DNA of 64,000 nt from Massilibacillus massiliensis. GTDB taxonomy: Bacteria > Bacillota > Negativicutes > FLKF01. Below are positions 34,232 through 42,569 of the stretch, piece after piece. Both the position numbers and the translations under genes were made by a program. The stretch covers positions 1,445,534 through 1,509,533 of the forward strand of contig NZ_LT575483.1 in the NCBI RefSeq assembly GCF_900086705.1, written 5' to 3'. Numbering within the stretch: position 1 is the first letter of the stretch; the number at the start of each line of letters is the position of its first letter. The notes below the pieces were generated by a model. The model had not been told where the DNA came from. It worked only from the letters and a program-made list of their open reading frames with translations, and made no database searches.

Positions 34232-35551
34232 TTAGAAGGAGAATTGCAGACGACCGAAGATTTTTTCAACATCTTTATCGCCATCAACTTGTTCACCATC
34301 AAAGTAGTTTACATATGCCATGATATTTTTATCTAACATATATTGTGCTCCAAATTCAACACCTTTTTCACCATAGCCAACGCCATCATAAGTTGGGTGG
34401 AAAGATGCTGCTTCACCGATTTGACGATATGCAAGCCACATTCCAAAAGATCCAGGAGCACTTTGTTTAACACCTTTATAAGTTAATTGTGCACCATAAG
34501 ATTCTTCTATATCGCTATCTTCAGCATCAATATCAGATGCTGCATACAAAGCGCCAAAAGTAAGAGTTTTATTTAATTTATAATCAAAACCTAAATTCCA
34601 AATATTATTTGTGTCTTCGTCACTACCAAAAGCACTATCATTTTTTAAGTGATGATAACCAGCACCAATTTTCAATTTATCCGTTGCTTTGTAATCAAAT
34701 TGAATTGCTGCATAATCACTAGTACCATAATAGCCAGCACCATCAGGACGAGCTACACCTGCATCATCAGCTTTTTTAGCTGCTTTAGCTGCATTAGATG
34801 TAAAATCATAATCGCTTTGTGCAAGGCGACCAAGAGTTACTGTAGTTGTCAATGCATTGCCCTTCCAAGCAAATTCAGCACCTTCTACTGGATTATCTAA
34901 AAGCAAACCGCCATTTGTGTAACCAGCGTTATCAAATCCACCGAATTTACCTAATTTTGCAGTTGCGCCAAATAAAGGACCTTCTGCATACACACGTTTT
35001 ACTTCAGTTTTTCTGTCTTTAGATGAAAGATTATCATTGTCAAGATCTGCATCGGAATCAAAACGAGCTTTTACTGCCCAGTCGTCATTTACAGTAGCTG
35101 TCATATCTAAACGAACTTTAGCGGTAACAGCACTTCCATTATCTACATTATCAGTTTCTTTATGGCTACCATCTAAACGTAACAAACCATTAAATTTCAC
35201 GTTGTCAGTTTTCTTTTCAAGAGCTGAAACACGAACACCTAAGTTGTTTAATTCATCTGCATATTCTGCGGATAATTTGTCGATTGTAGCTTTGTTTGCT
35301 GAGCTAACGCCTTCTTTAGCCATAGCTTTTGCTACCATTTGTGCCATTTCATAACGAGTGATTTTTGCATCGCCACGGAATGTGCCATCGCCATAACCTT
35401 CGATTACACCTTCGTGTGCTAATTTAGCAACTGCATCAAAAGACCAATGATCTGTTGGTACATCGCTGAATGGATTTGCAGCAGCAAATGTTGTGCTTGC
35501 TGCACCGATTACTAGTGCTGAAGTGATTGCAGCAACAAGTGTTTTTTTCAT
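34232..35551 (-). CDS. ompM: OmpM-type SLH-domain porin, paralogue
   Basis: The 439-residue protein has the same layout as the gene at 32602-33897: signal peptide, SLH domain (26-80), coiled-coil linker and barrel ending GRLQFSF. The signal peptide, SLH and linker differ from its neighbour at only a handful of positions, while the barrel shares blocks (YDKxILxKLxYFDGE-type) with many changes and an extra loop (TSNAAKAAKKADDAG). It has its own promoter (35704-35732), leader motif (35632-35649) and terminator, so the two porins can be regulated separately. Confidence 0.93.
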   Translation of the reverse strand: MKKTLVAAITSALVIGAASTTFAAANPFSDVPTDHWSFDAVAKLAHEGVIEGYGDGTFRGDAKITRYEMAQMVAKAMAKEGVSSANKATIDKLSAEYADELNNLGVRVSALEKKTDNVKFNGLLRLDGSHKETDNVDNGSAVTAKVRLDMTATVNDDWAVKARFDSDADLDNDNLSSKDRKTEVKRVYAEGPLFGATAKLGKFGGFDNAGYTNGGLLLDNPVEGAEFAWKGNALTTTVTLGRLAQSDYDFTSNAAKAAKKADDAGVARPDGAGYYGTSDYAAIQFDYKATDKLKIGAGYHHLKNDSAFGSDEDTNNIWNLGFDYKLNKTLTFGALYAASDIDAEDSDIEESYGAQLTYKGVKQSAPGSFGMWLAYRQIGEAASFHPTYDGVGYGEKGVEFGAQYMLDKNIMAYVNYFDGEQVDGDKDVEKIFGRLQFSF

Positions 35552-35631
35552 GAGAAAATCCCCCTTAAAAATATAAAATAATTTTTTCGAGCTTTAAATT
35601 TTAGGAAAGATTTTCCGACAAAAAATTTCTA

Positions 35632-35649
35632 GAGTCTCCATGTTTCCTC
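35632..35649 (-). promoter_or_regulatory. Conserved porin leader motif, copy 2
   Basis: GAGGAAACATGGAGACTC, 81 bases before the start and about 48 bases after the predicted transcription start. Confidence 0.65.
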
Positions 35650-35703
35650 ATAAATATTTTTTATCTTCTCATCTTTTCCATCTATGTAACGCTCTTATTT
35701 CGA

Positions 35704-35732
35704 ATTCTACATGATAAATCACAAGTTTGCAA
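35704..35732 (-). promoter_or_regulatory. Promoter of the second OmpM gene
   Basis: -35 TTGCAA (35732 to 35727) and -10 TAGAAT (35709 to 35704) are spaced by exactly 17 bases. The predicted start is near 35697. The rest of 35552-35858 is the leader and AT-rich sequence. Confidence 0.7.
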
Positions 35733-35858
35733 GCAAATAATTGGAAGAATGATTAAAATTTTGTTAACTTTCTGTTATTTTTCAAAAATAATTAAATAAT
35801 TGCTCTAAATAATACAAATAAATGCCATAAGTTCCTAAATATTTAGGGCTAAAACGAT

Positions 35859-36275
35859 CTAAACGTGCTTTTTACTTCCGTAATAACGTTCGGCTAAAAT
35901 AACAGCTACATAATCATCTACTGGTACCGGTGGAACTTGCATCCCCGTAGGAATCAAACGTCTTAAACCACGTGGCGGATGACTTTGCCAATAACGAATT
36001 TTTGCGGCATCCGTTGTCCGATATTCTTCTACGAGTTCAATCTTAACATCTGAAGGTGTAGTACTTTTTTCCACTTGCTGCTTGGCTGTATCACTGGAGG
36101 TTCCATTTCCTAAAAGAATTTTTTCTATTTTATATTTTTCGAGTAGTGTTTTTATTTTATTTTCTAAATCTATTGTAAAAATAACTTCTTGATATAAAAC
36201 TTTTTTGCTTTGTTCAACAACTGCAATTCCGCATTTTTCTCTGCCCGGATCAATAGCAATCACTTGGGTTGGCAT
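35859..36275 (-). CDS. YqgF/RuvX-like RNase H-fold nuclease
   Basis: The 138-residue protein has IAIDPGREKCGIAV (5-18), the first acidic strand of the RNase H fold; IEKILLGNGTSSDTAKQQ; and the final DDYVAVILAERYYGS with acidic residues. It resembles YqgF/RuvX, which matures 16S rRNA ends, and resolvase-like relatives. The basic central insert (PPRGLRRLIPTGMQVPPVPV) is typical of a Negativicutes/Clostridia subgroup. It stands alone between two porin genes. AGAAGGTGA precedes the ATG. Confidence 0.75.
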   Translation of the reverse strand: MPTQVIAIDPGREKCGIAVVEQSKKVLYQEVIFTIDLENKIKTLLEKYKIEKILLGNGTSSDTAKQQVEKSTTPSDVKIELVEEYRTTDAAKIRYWQSHPPRGLRRLIPTGMQVPPVPVDDYVAVILAERYYGSKKHV

Positions 36276-36370
36276 AATTTCACCTTCTATTTTTTCTCAG
36301 TCTATCATCTATACTGTACGCATTCGATAGCTTAAAGTCAATAATGATATAATCTTTCCGCCCCAAGCCG

Positions 36371-36418
36371 CATTCATCCTTCGGAACGTATTTTTCCGGA
36401 AAAAGCCGGGGACGAAAA
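36371..36418 (+). repeat. Truncated copy of dispersed repeat family A
   Basis: It matches the last 48 bases of the family A copies at 38305-38488 and 60321-60503 (CATCCTTCGGAACGTATTTT...CCGGAAAAAGCCGGGGACG). The rest of the element is missing. It sits downstream of yqgF and beside the terminator of the third porin. Confidence 0.8.
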
Positions 36419-36425
36419 GCAAACG

Positions 36426-36456
36426 AAAGCCGCCGCACTGAATGTGCGGCGGCTTT
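36426..36456 (-). terminator. Terminator of the third SLH porin gene
   Basis: The stem AAAGCCGCCGCAC / GTGCGGCGGCTTT is exact with a 5-base loop. Few U follow on the minus strand, so it may be processing- or Rho-linked. Confidence 0.75.
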
Positions 36457-36490
36457 GTGTTCAAGAATACTTCTCTTTGGATGTTATTTT

Positions 36491-37624
36491 TTAGAATTTT
36501 ACGTTTAGATAAGCTGCTGTACGATCTTGGTTTTTGTCGCCAGCTTGGTTTTTGAAGTCTTGGTATTTAAGAGTTAAAGTTGTGTTGTCAGCAACTTCTC
36601 TTGTATATTTGTATTCCATACCTTTGTAGCCTTCATTGAAGAAAGATACATTACTGATATCACCAGAATTGTTGGAGTAGTTTGTAACTGCGCCAGCTTC
36701 AACATCTTTATAAGTTGCAGATAAGCCAAGTTTGTTGAAGTTTACGCCGTAAGCGATTGCATCATCACCGGAATTATCTTCTTTGTTGTATTCTGCATTT
36801 AAGCTAACATTTTTCACTAAGTCAAAGGATGCATTTGCACCATAGAATTCTTTGTCTGTACCATCAGTTGCTTGTGCATCAGCTTTGATATAGTTCAAGT
36901 TAAAGATACCACTTTGTAATTCAGCACCATATAAACGATCTTTTTCACTTGTTTGGTTACCAGCAAATACTTTTAAGCCACCAATTTCAGATTGGATACC
37001 ATTGATTTTATCGTCTAAAATCATACCAGTACCTACAAGAACATCTTGACGACCAATTGTGTTTTCTAAGCCAAGTGCATGGAAACCTACATTTGCAGTA
37101 TCTAATTTGATACCATCAGACTCGCCATTGTAAGAAATGTTACCACTGGATAAACGAGTGTTGAATGTTAAATCATCGTTAATTTTACCTGTAACACCAA
37201 TACGTGCTCTGAAATCAGTATCATCGCTGCTATTATCGGTAGCACCGTAACGAATACGAGCGTCACCAGTAATTTTTGCACGTTCTTGTTCTGCTTTTAC
37301 TTCATCAACTGCAATACCCATATCTTTTAATTCACTGGAAAATTCTTTTGCTAATTTTTCTACTGTTGCTTTTTGATCACCATCTAAATCTTTGTGCATA
37401 GCTTTTGCTACCATTTGTGCCATTTCATAACGAGTAATTGTTTTATCTCCTTGGAAAGTGCCATCGCCATAGCCTTCAATTACTCCATCTTTTGCAAGTA
37501 CTTCTACTGCATCATATGCCCAGTGTCCTTGTTCAACATCAGCAAATGGATTTGCAAATGCAGGTACTGCAAACGCTACTGTAAGTGCAGTCGTAACTGC
37601 CATTTTTAATAAACTCTTTTTCAT
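36491..37624 (-). CDS. SLH-domain outer-membrane porin (divergent OmpM-like)
   Basis: The protein has 377 residues: a signal peptide (KMAVTTALTVAFAVPAFA), SLH domain (NPFADVEQGHWAYDAVEVLAKDGVIEGYGDGTFQGD), coiled-coil linker (KATVEKLAKEFSSELKDMGIAVDEVKAEQ), and a shorter barrel ending AAYLNVKF with C-terminal Phe. It differs strongly from the two OmpM proteins and has a smaller barrel, so probably a different pore. The start is ATG 37624; the open frame extends 21 codons upstream without a ribosome site. The leader contains the shared motif at 37720-37737 and a CCCTTG that can pair with the ribosome site CAAGGGGG. Confidence 0.9.
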   Translation of the reverse strand: MKKSLLKMAVTTALTVAFAVPAFANPFADVEQGHWAYDAVEVLAKDGVIEGYGDGTFQGDKTITRYEMAQMVAKAMHKDLDGDQKATVEKLAKEFSSELKDMGIAVDEVKAEQERAKITGDARIRYGATDNSSDDTDFRARIGVTGKINDDLTFNTRLSSGNISYNGESDGIKLDTANVGFHALGLENTIGRQDVLVGTGMILDDKINGIQSEIGGLKVFAGNQTSEKDRLYGAELQSGIFNLNYIKADAQATDGTDKEFYGANASFDLVKNVSLNAEYNKEDNSGDDAIAYGVNFNKLGLSATYKDVEAGAVTNYSNNSGDISNVSFFNEGYKGMEYKYTREVADNTTLTLKYQDFKNQAGDKNQDRTAAYLNVKF

Positions 37625-37719
37625 TGTCTTCGAGATCCCCCTTGAATTTTTTCTTAAAATTTTGCCTGGCCTATGGCCGACATCCAAGGGACTTGCATTT
37701 GATCCTTACAACTTTTACT

Positions 37720-37737
37720 GAGTATCCACGTTTCCTC
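37720..37737 (-). promoter_or_regulatory. Conserved porin leader motif, copy 3
   Basis: GAGGAAACGTGGATACTC, identical in all 18 bases to copy 1 although the genes are otherwise diverged; it lies 96 bases before the start. Confidence 0.65.
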
Positions 37738-37869
37738 AAGCAAACATTATAATCATCTCTTGCTGTCTCTTGTTGTCCCTACAGCTTTTTTGTAGGTATG
37801 TACGAAGAAATTTTCAAGGTAGGTTCTATTTTATTGAAACTATATGTGGAAACCATATGTGGGAGATAT

Positions 37870-37888
37870 CAGACTGACTAGTCGTTCA
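37870..37888. promoter_or_regulatory. Operator-like site, left member of an inverted pair
   Basis: CAGACTGACTAGTCGTTCA is itself a near-palindrome centred on ACTAGT, the form of many TetR-family operators. An exact reverse complement lies at 37986-38004. Confidence 0.45.
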
Positions 37889-37910
37889 GCGCTGTGTATT
37901 TTATTTCATG

Positions 37911-38216
37911 TTTACATAATTCTATTTTTCTATCAAAACTCCTGCTTATAAGTGCGTGTAATTATTTCCATATTTCTCGGTATTTTGAACGACTAGTCAG
38001 TCTGACAAGAAATCAATTTGAATTCTTTTATATTTACATAATTCTATAAATCTTTTCTTTTTCCTTCTTAAACTTCTGTGTAATTTTTTCCATATACCTT
38101 GGTATAATCAATCTTATGTGTTGTAAATAAAATTGATTCGCTTTGATTTTATATTTACATAATTCTTTATTTCTTCTTATTCTCCTGCTTTTATAGGTTG
38201 GTAATATATGTAACAC
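37911..38216 (-). repeat. Decayed ~121-bp direct tandem repeats upstream of the third porin
   Basis: The block TTTACATAATTCT starts at 37911, 38033 and 38154, a constant 121-122 base step. Between them, other blocks recur in order (TTTCCATAT, and TTGATT-like), while the rest has diverged. One unit could encode a 19-residue basic peptide, but the frame is not kept in the others. Tandem promoters or a decayed insertion array are possible. Confidence 0.6.
37986..38004. promoter_or_regulatory. Operator-like site, right member of an inverted pair
   Basis: TGAACGACTAGTCAGTCTG is the exact reverse complement of 37870-37888. The two 19-base copies lie in facing orientation with 97 bases between them. 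Confidence 0.45.
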
Positions 38217-38304
38217 TATATTGCTTTCAATTAAAAAAAGTCCATGGCATTACAGCTACGAAGCATACCATGAATTCTCGCATACTACTAACCTTTAAGA
38301 CCTT

Positions 38305-38488
38305 TCTTTTGGCATCGCATCAAAAGAAACAAAAATGCTAGGCCTAAGGCCTCCAAAATACTTGAAAAAAGACTGACTTGCTAAAATCCTTAGCTCGCTT
38401 CGCTCAGACAAACGGATTTCTTCACGCAAGCCAGCCTTTTTTCATCCTTCGGAACGTATTTTTCCGGAAAAGGCCGGGGAACGAAAAA
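38305..38488 (+). repeat. Dispersed structured repeat family A, full copy
   Basis: It shares about 180 bases with 60321-60503. It contains three stems: TTTCTTTTG/CAAAAGAAA; the long outer stem GACTGACTTGC/GCAAGCCAGCC around AAAATCC...GGATTT; and TTTTTCCGG/CCGGGG. Several stem positions differ between copies on both sides so that pairing is kept. No protein is encoded. The intervals 38217-38304 and 38489-38567 hold nothing else recognised. Confidence 0.8.
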
Positions 38489-38567
38489 ACTGCCGCAATT
38501 AAAATGCGACAGCTTTATATGACATGATAAATATAGAATTTATATGATTTAGAAAAGTATCCATTGC

Positions 38568-38736
38568 CGTTCCACTTATAAACTAGTGCGAAGATAGGCT
38601 GTGGGCTGGTGAGAAGTGCTCAGATGCTAGGCGCATAAAAGAGTTGCGAAGGAGTCGTACTGGTGTACGTCGACGAGCAGCACTTTTATGCAACAACGCA
38701 GATGAGTGCTTATCGCCTGCCCACGGCCGATCTGTC
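38568..38736 (-). repeat. Dispersed structured repeat family B, copy 1
   Basis: About 170 bases similar to 55283-55454. The ends pair (AGATAGGCTGTGGGCTGG with CCTGCCCACGGCCGATCT), and inside GCATAAAAG pairs with CTTTTATGC. In copy 2 the corresponding pair is GCATGAAGG/CCTTCATGC, two compensating changes. It lies 12 bases after the stop codon of a minus-strand gene, just as copy 2 does. Confidence 0.82.
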
Positions 38737-38748
38737 CCTGTCCACAGG

Positions 38749-39909
38749 TTAAGGTTGTCGAACTCGCACATTCAGCCGTAGCGGGCCTGCGGCATTTGTA
38801 TCCGTTGCGGCAGTAGCGATAAGTTCAATTTCGCCGTTTACATTTTCCAGACTATTAACGATATCGTAAAATTGAGAACCACTCATCACACCGATTGTAC
38901 CCTGCAGCGGATCTGGAATCATGCCTTTATAAATTGCAGCTGCATTTACCTTTTTAAGAAAAGATAGCACAATATCTTCTGCATTGCGTTCTTTTGCATT
39001 GACTGTAATTGTTTCTCTGAACACAATCTGTCCCTCTTTATAGACTTGTTTGTTCGGATAAAGTTCAACATTTACGCGCACCGGTTCACCATAAATAATA
39101 TTACCGGCCGCAACTAAACGAACGATCATTTCTTTATCATTTTGATTGATCTGTCGAACGGTCTGTTCAAACTCATCTTTCGAAAGCCATATTACGTCTA
39201 TATTTTCTTTAATTCCAAGACGTTCTAAAACCGTTTGATTTGCTTCAGTTAAAATTTTAATGAAACTTTCTATCGTTTTATCGGGAATTTCATCTGCATG
39301 GATTGTACCATTTAAGATGACTTCACCAGCCCGATATGCAATGTCGCCTTCACGCACGAATTGAATCCCTTGATTTAATTTTTTTGTCAAAACATTAAGC
39401 CGCTCGACATCGCTTTCGAGTGCCTTTTGTTCTTCACTTAAACTCGCTACACGCGCATCTAATTCCTGCTTAGTTTCTTCTAATTGCCTCTTCGTATTCT
39501 CCAATTCAGCAATTTGTTGTTGAGATTTTTCCAAATCATTGCTGGCAATCTCATAGTCTTCTTGTGCTTGTTTTAATGCTTCTAAGGTCTGTGCACGTTC
39601 TATATTTGCCTTATCAAGATCCAACTTTACATTTTTTAAATTGGATTCTGTAAGTTGAATTTGCTGATTTAGCTTTTCCATACCAAAAAGTGCTGTACGA
39701 ACATTTTTTGAGGTTAAAGCAAGTACGCCAAGGGTAGAGGACGTAATGAGTATCCCGGTGATAATCGTTACAATAATAGAGGTGTGCTTAGGTCTGAGCC
39801 CAAACATGGATAATTTCTTTTTACCGACTTTTGTACCCAACTTATCACCAATATAGGCAATCACACCACCCATGACAATCAATATAAGAATTAATACAAT
39901 ACCATACAC
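38749..39909 (-). CDS. DUF3084 domain protein
   Basis: The 386-residue protein has a first membrane span (VLILILIVMGGVIAYIG), then LGTKVGKKKLSMFGLRPKHTSIIVTIITG containing the DUF3084 start and a second span. A long coiled coil (about 80-185, rich in Gln/Glu/Lys) leads to a beta-rich periplasmic domain (VREGDIAYRAGEVILNGTI..., LRLNVRVRQP). The family occurs in cyanobacteria and diderm Firmicutes and its role is unknown. The position directly downstream of lptF/G suggests an envelope-spanning function. Confidence 0.85.
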   Translation of the reverse strand: MYGIVLILILIVMGGVIAYIGDKLGTKVGKKKLSMFGLRPKHTSIIVTIITGILITSSTLGVLALTSKNVRTALFGMEKLNQQIQLTESNLKNVKLDLDKANIERAQTLEALKQAQEDYEIASNDLEKSQQQIAELENTKRQLEETKQELDARVASLSEEQKALESDVERLNVLTKKLNQGIQFVREGDIAYRAGEVILNGTIHADEIPDKTIESFIKILTEANQTVLERLGIKENIDVIWLSKDEFEQTVRQINQNDKEMIVRLVAAGNIIYGEPVRVNVELYPNKQVYKEGQIVFRETITVNAKERNAEDIVLSFLKKVNAAAIYKGMIPDPLQGTIGVMSGSQFYDIVNSLENVNGEIELIATAATDTNAAGPLRLNVRVRQP

Positions 39910-40021
39910 TCTCTATCCCTCCTTTACATAAAAAGAACCACAAAGTAATCATAGTACACAAAAGGAGTAAAATTCAACCCTTCCTGCAACTTTTTCTTTG
40001 CGGCTGATCTTTTTCTTATTT

Positions 40022-41110
40022 TTATCGTGCAGCTTTGCGGATTAAAATAATGCCAACCAACGTTCCCAAAATATTTGGTATCCAAGCTGCAATAAGCGGC
40101 GGCATCGTTCCGCCTTGTCCTAGCGCACTAAAAACTGTCATAACTGAATAATAGATAAAAATAACAATGATGCTAAGACCAAAACCAATAGAAGAACTCG
40201 TCCGATTTGGCTGCAGGCCTAGCGGTACACCAACTAAAGCAAACACAAAACTTGCAAACGGAATGGTAATTCTCTTATATAACTCGGATTCAAGTTTATT
40301 GGTGGATACCGCTTGCGCTTTCAAAGCTTTAATTTGATAACGCAGCTCACGCATTGTCATTTCATCAGGATCTTTTTGTTCTCTCACCAATTGCTTAGGG
40401 TTTTGCTTGATTGGCAAGATTTGCTGCGTAAACTTTAAAGTACGCTGTACATTTCCTTCTTCAGATAGTTCATTTAGAATTCCCGTGTACATCGTCCAAT
40501 GATCCGCAGTCCATTCTGCTCTTTCAGCATTTTGAACGCGAACGAGTTTTCCCTTTTCAAATTCCTGCACAGATACACCATACATTGCAGTGGTATCTGC
40601 ATCATAACGACGTGCGTAGGTGAGTCTTTCTATCTCACCGCCCGTAATCTCTTTTAAGACCAGATGTTCCTGCGATTTTGGTGCAGTATTACCTTGAATT
40701 TCGTAAAATACAATATTATTATAGGCCTGATTTGCCTTAGGAACGACATGTTCATTAAATAAAATTGCAAAGATACTAACAAAAAGTGCAACGACAAAAA
40801 CCGGCATAGCAATGCGATAAAAGCTGATTCCGCCTGATTTCATCGCTGTAATTTCACTGGATGCGGATAATCTCCCAAAAGCGAGTAAAGCTGCCAGCAG
40901 CATAGACATTGGAAATGTCAGTACGATGATGCCTGGCAGACTATAAATAAACAATTGAATTACAGCTTGAACGGAAGCACCATATTGCGTAACATATTGT
41001 GCAATCCGAAATAAGGTACTAGACCCAATGAAAACACTGGAGAAAGCAAAGATACCAAAAATAAAAGTTCCGATTAATTCCTTCATAATATACTGATCTA
41101 AAATCCGCAT
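40022..41110 (-). CDS. lptF: LPS export permease LptF/LptG family
   Basis: The 362-residue protein has about six membrane spans, three N-terminal (LIGTFIFGIFAFSSVFIGSS...) and three C-terminal (FASFVFALVGVPLGLQPNRTSSSIGFG). A periplasmic beta-jellyroll domain of about 160 residues lies between them: the YjgP/YjgQ layout. It extracts LPS from the inner membrane with LptB. Proteobacteria have two different subunits (LptF and LptG); only one is present here, so a homodimer is likely unless a second gene lies elsewhere. It is 11 bases downstream of lptB. Confidence 0.92.
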   Translation of the reverse strand: MRILDQYIMKELIGTFIFGIFAFSSVFIGSSTLFRIAQYVTQYGASVQAVIQLFIYSLPGIIVLTFPMSMLLAALLAFGRLSASSEITAMKSGGISFYRIAMPVFVVALFVSIFAILFNEHVVPKANQAYNNIVFYEIQGNTAPKSQEHLVLKEITGGEIERLTYARRYDADTTAMYGVSVQEFEKGKLVRVQNAERAEWTADHWTMYTGILNELSEEGNVQRTLKFTQQILPIKQNPKQLVREQKDPDEMTMRELRYQIKALKAQAVSTNKLESELYKRITIPFASFVFALVGVPLGLQPNRTSSSIGFGLSIIVIFIYYSVMTVFSALGQGGTMPPLIAAWIPNILGTLVGIILIRKAAR

Positions 41111-41121
41111 TACATATCTCC

Positions 41122-41841
41122 CTATAAACTAAAGTTTTCACCTAAATAGAACTTCTTGGCTATTTCACTGTTGGCTATGGTATCGCTATCGCCTTCTAAC
41201 AATATTTTACCTTGGTTTAAAATATAAGCACGATCCACAATGCTAAGTGTCTCACGTACATTATGGTCTGTGATTAAAATGCCAATACCGCGTTTACGCA
41301 AATACGCAATAATTGCTTGAATATCCGATACCGCAATCGGATCTACCCCGGCAAATGGCTCATCGAGTAAAATAAAACTTGGATCTGTCGCTAAACACCG
41401 TGCAATTTCTACCCGCCGTCTTTCCCCGCCGGATAATTCCGTTCCTTTTCGCTGCCGGACATGCTCAACATGAAACTCTTTCAACAGGCTCTGCATTTTA
41501 TTCTCGCGGTCTTTTTTCGACAATGGCGTCGTTTCTAAAATCGCCATGAGATTTTTCTCGACCGTCAGTTTACGAAAGATGGATGCCTCCTGCGCAAGAT
41601 ATCCAATACCATACGTTGATCTTTGGTACATCGGCATACGGGTTACATCATCATTCGAAATAAACACCTTGCCAGATGTAGGTTGTTCCAATCCGACAAT
41701 CATATAAAAGGTTGTTGTTTTTCCTGCTCCGTTCGGTCCAAGCAAACCAACAATTTCTCCTTTTTCGACCTTTAAAGAAACACCATCAACTACATTTCGT
41801 TTTTTATAAGTTTTTATGAGATTTTTTGCTTCTATAAACAT
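41122..41841 (-). CDS. lptB: LPS export ABC ATPase
   Basis: The 239-residue protein has Walker [13 protein letters not shown] (about 35-46), a Q-loop [17 protein letters not shown] (LptB-typical [10 protein letters not shown]), signature [15 protein letters not shown], Walker [17 protein letters not shown] and switch histidine TDHNVRETL. It powers LPS removal from the inner membrane with LptF. It is part of the lptC-lptA-lptB-lptF series. Confidence 0.96.
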   Translation of the reverse strand: MFIEAKNLIKTYKKRNVVDGVSLKVEKGEIVGLLGPNGAGKTTTFYMIVGLEQPTSGKVFISNDDVTRMPMYQRSTYGIGYLAQEASIFRKLTVEKNLMAILETTPLSKKDRENKMQSLLKEFHVEHVRQRKGTELSGGERRRVEIARCLATDPSFILLDEPFAGVDPIAVSDIQAIIAYLRKRGIGILITDHNVRETLSIVDRAYILNQGKILLEGDSDTIANSEIAKKFYLGENFSL

Positions 41842-41867
41842 GCTCTTGCCTCATTTCGAGGTTAAAT

Positions 41868-42569
41868 TTATTCAGGTTGTACAACGATTTGTTTTTCTTC
41901 CGCTGGTTTGCTATCGGCTAAATACAACGTGAGCGTTTTACCACGTAATGTATTGCCATCCTGTATAGCTACAGCATTGCCCGAAAGCACCATTTTACCT
42001 CTTCGCTCTTGCCCGCTATAATAAGTCGCGGTATCGCCTGTCGCATCTAAATTTTTCGTTTGGCTCACGATATGCACATTTCCTGTGCCAACTGCACGAT
42101 TCTCTGCCATATACATTTCAAGTTTGTCAGATGTCATCGTTCCGTCAGGATCGACAATACGCGCATTAGAATTTATTATAGCATACTCTTGATCGCTAAA
42201 ATAGTCTACTTGCGGACCATATAAAGTACTGGTACCTTTTTTCATCACAACATTCCCGATCGCAACGATATGATTTTCATCAAGAGAATTTACGCTTTCC
42301 GAAGTCATATCAATATCCTCTTTTACAAAATGCACCCCGCCAGTAACTTTACCTACTTTGGTCTTCGAATTATATTCAGCTTGCACGCCTGTTACGACAG
42401 CATTTTCCTGCATCATTTTTACCGAGCCAGTCGCTGTCATGATACCAGTCGCCGAATCATATTCAATTACATCGCCATAAAGCTCTACTGGTTTATCACC
42501 TGCTGCATACGCACTTGTCATCATAGCGCAAGCAATCATTGTCAACATAAATTTTTTCATATGCATCAT
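41868..42569 (-). CDS. lptA: Periplasmic LPS bridge protein LptA/OstA
   Basis: The 233-residue protein has a signal peptide (KKFMLTMIACAMMTSAYA) then repeated beta-jellyroll strands of the OstA type: ELYGDVIEYDSATGIMTATGSVKMMQENAVVTG, VGKVTGGVHFVKEDI, IVAIGNVVMKKG. The length exceeds E. coli LptA (185), so the bridge may be longer. The start overlaps the lptC stop by 4 bases (ATGA), with GGAGG upstream. Confidence 0.92.
   Translation of the reverse strand: MMHMKKFMLTMIACAMMTSAYAAGDKPVELYGDVIEYDSATGIMTATGSVKMMQENAVVTGVQAEYNSKTKVGKVTGGVHFVKEDIDMTSESVNSLDENHIVAIGNVVMKKGTSTLYGPQVDYFSDQEYAIINSNARIVDPDGTMTSDKLEMYMAENRAVGTGNVHIVSQTKNLDATGDTATYYSGQERRGKMVLSGNAVAIQDGNTLRGKTLTLYLADSKPAEEKQIVVQPE

Noticed and set aside
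37638-37737. Riboswitch (cyclic-di-GMP class) before the third porin
   Set aside because: The leader has some GC hairpins, but the conserved core sequences of known c-di-GMP classes are not there.
37911-38216. Possible CRISPR array from regularly spaced repeats
   Set aside because: The period is about 121 bases with only a 13-base well-kept block, and no 25-37 base repeats or cas genes are present.
38034-38216. Small minus-strand gene of 60 codons
   Set aside because: It lies inside the decayed tandem repeats, has no ribosome site, and the neighbouring units do not keep the frame.
38583-38771. Minus-strand 62-codon frame beginning MCEFDNLNL
   Set aside because: It is a frame through repeat family B overlapping the end of the DUF3084 gene; copy 2 of the repeat does not encode the same protein.
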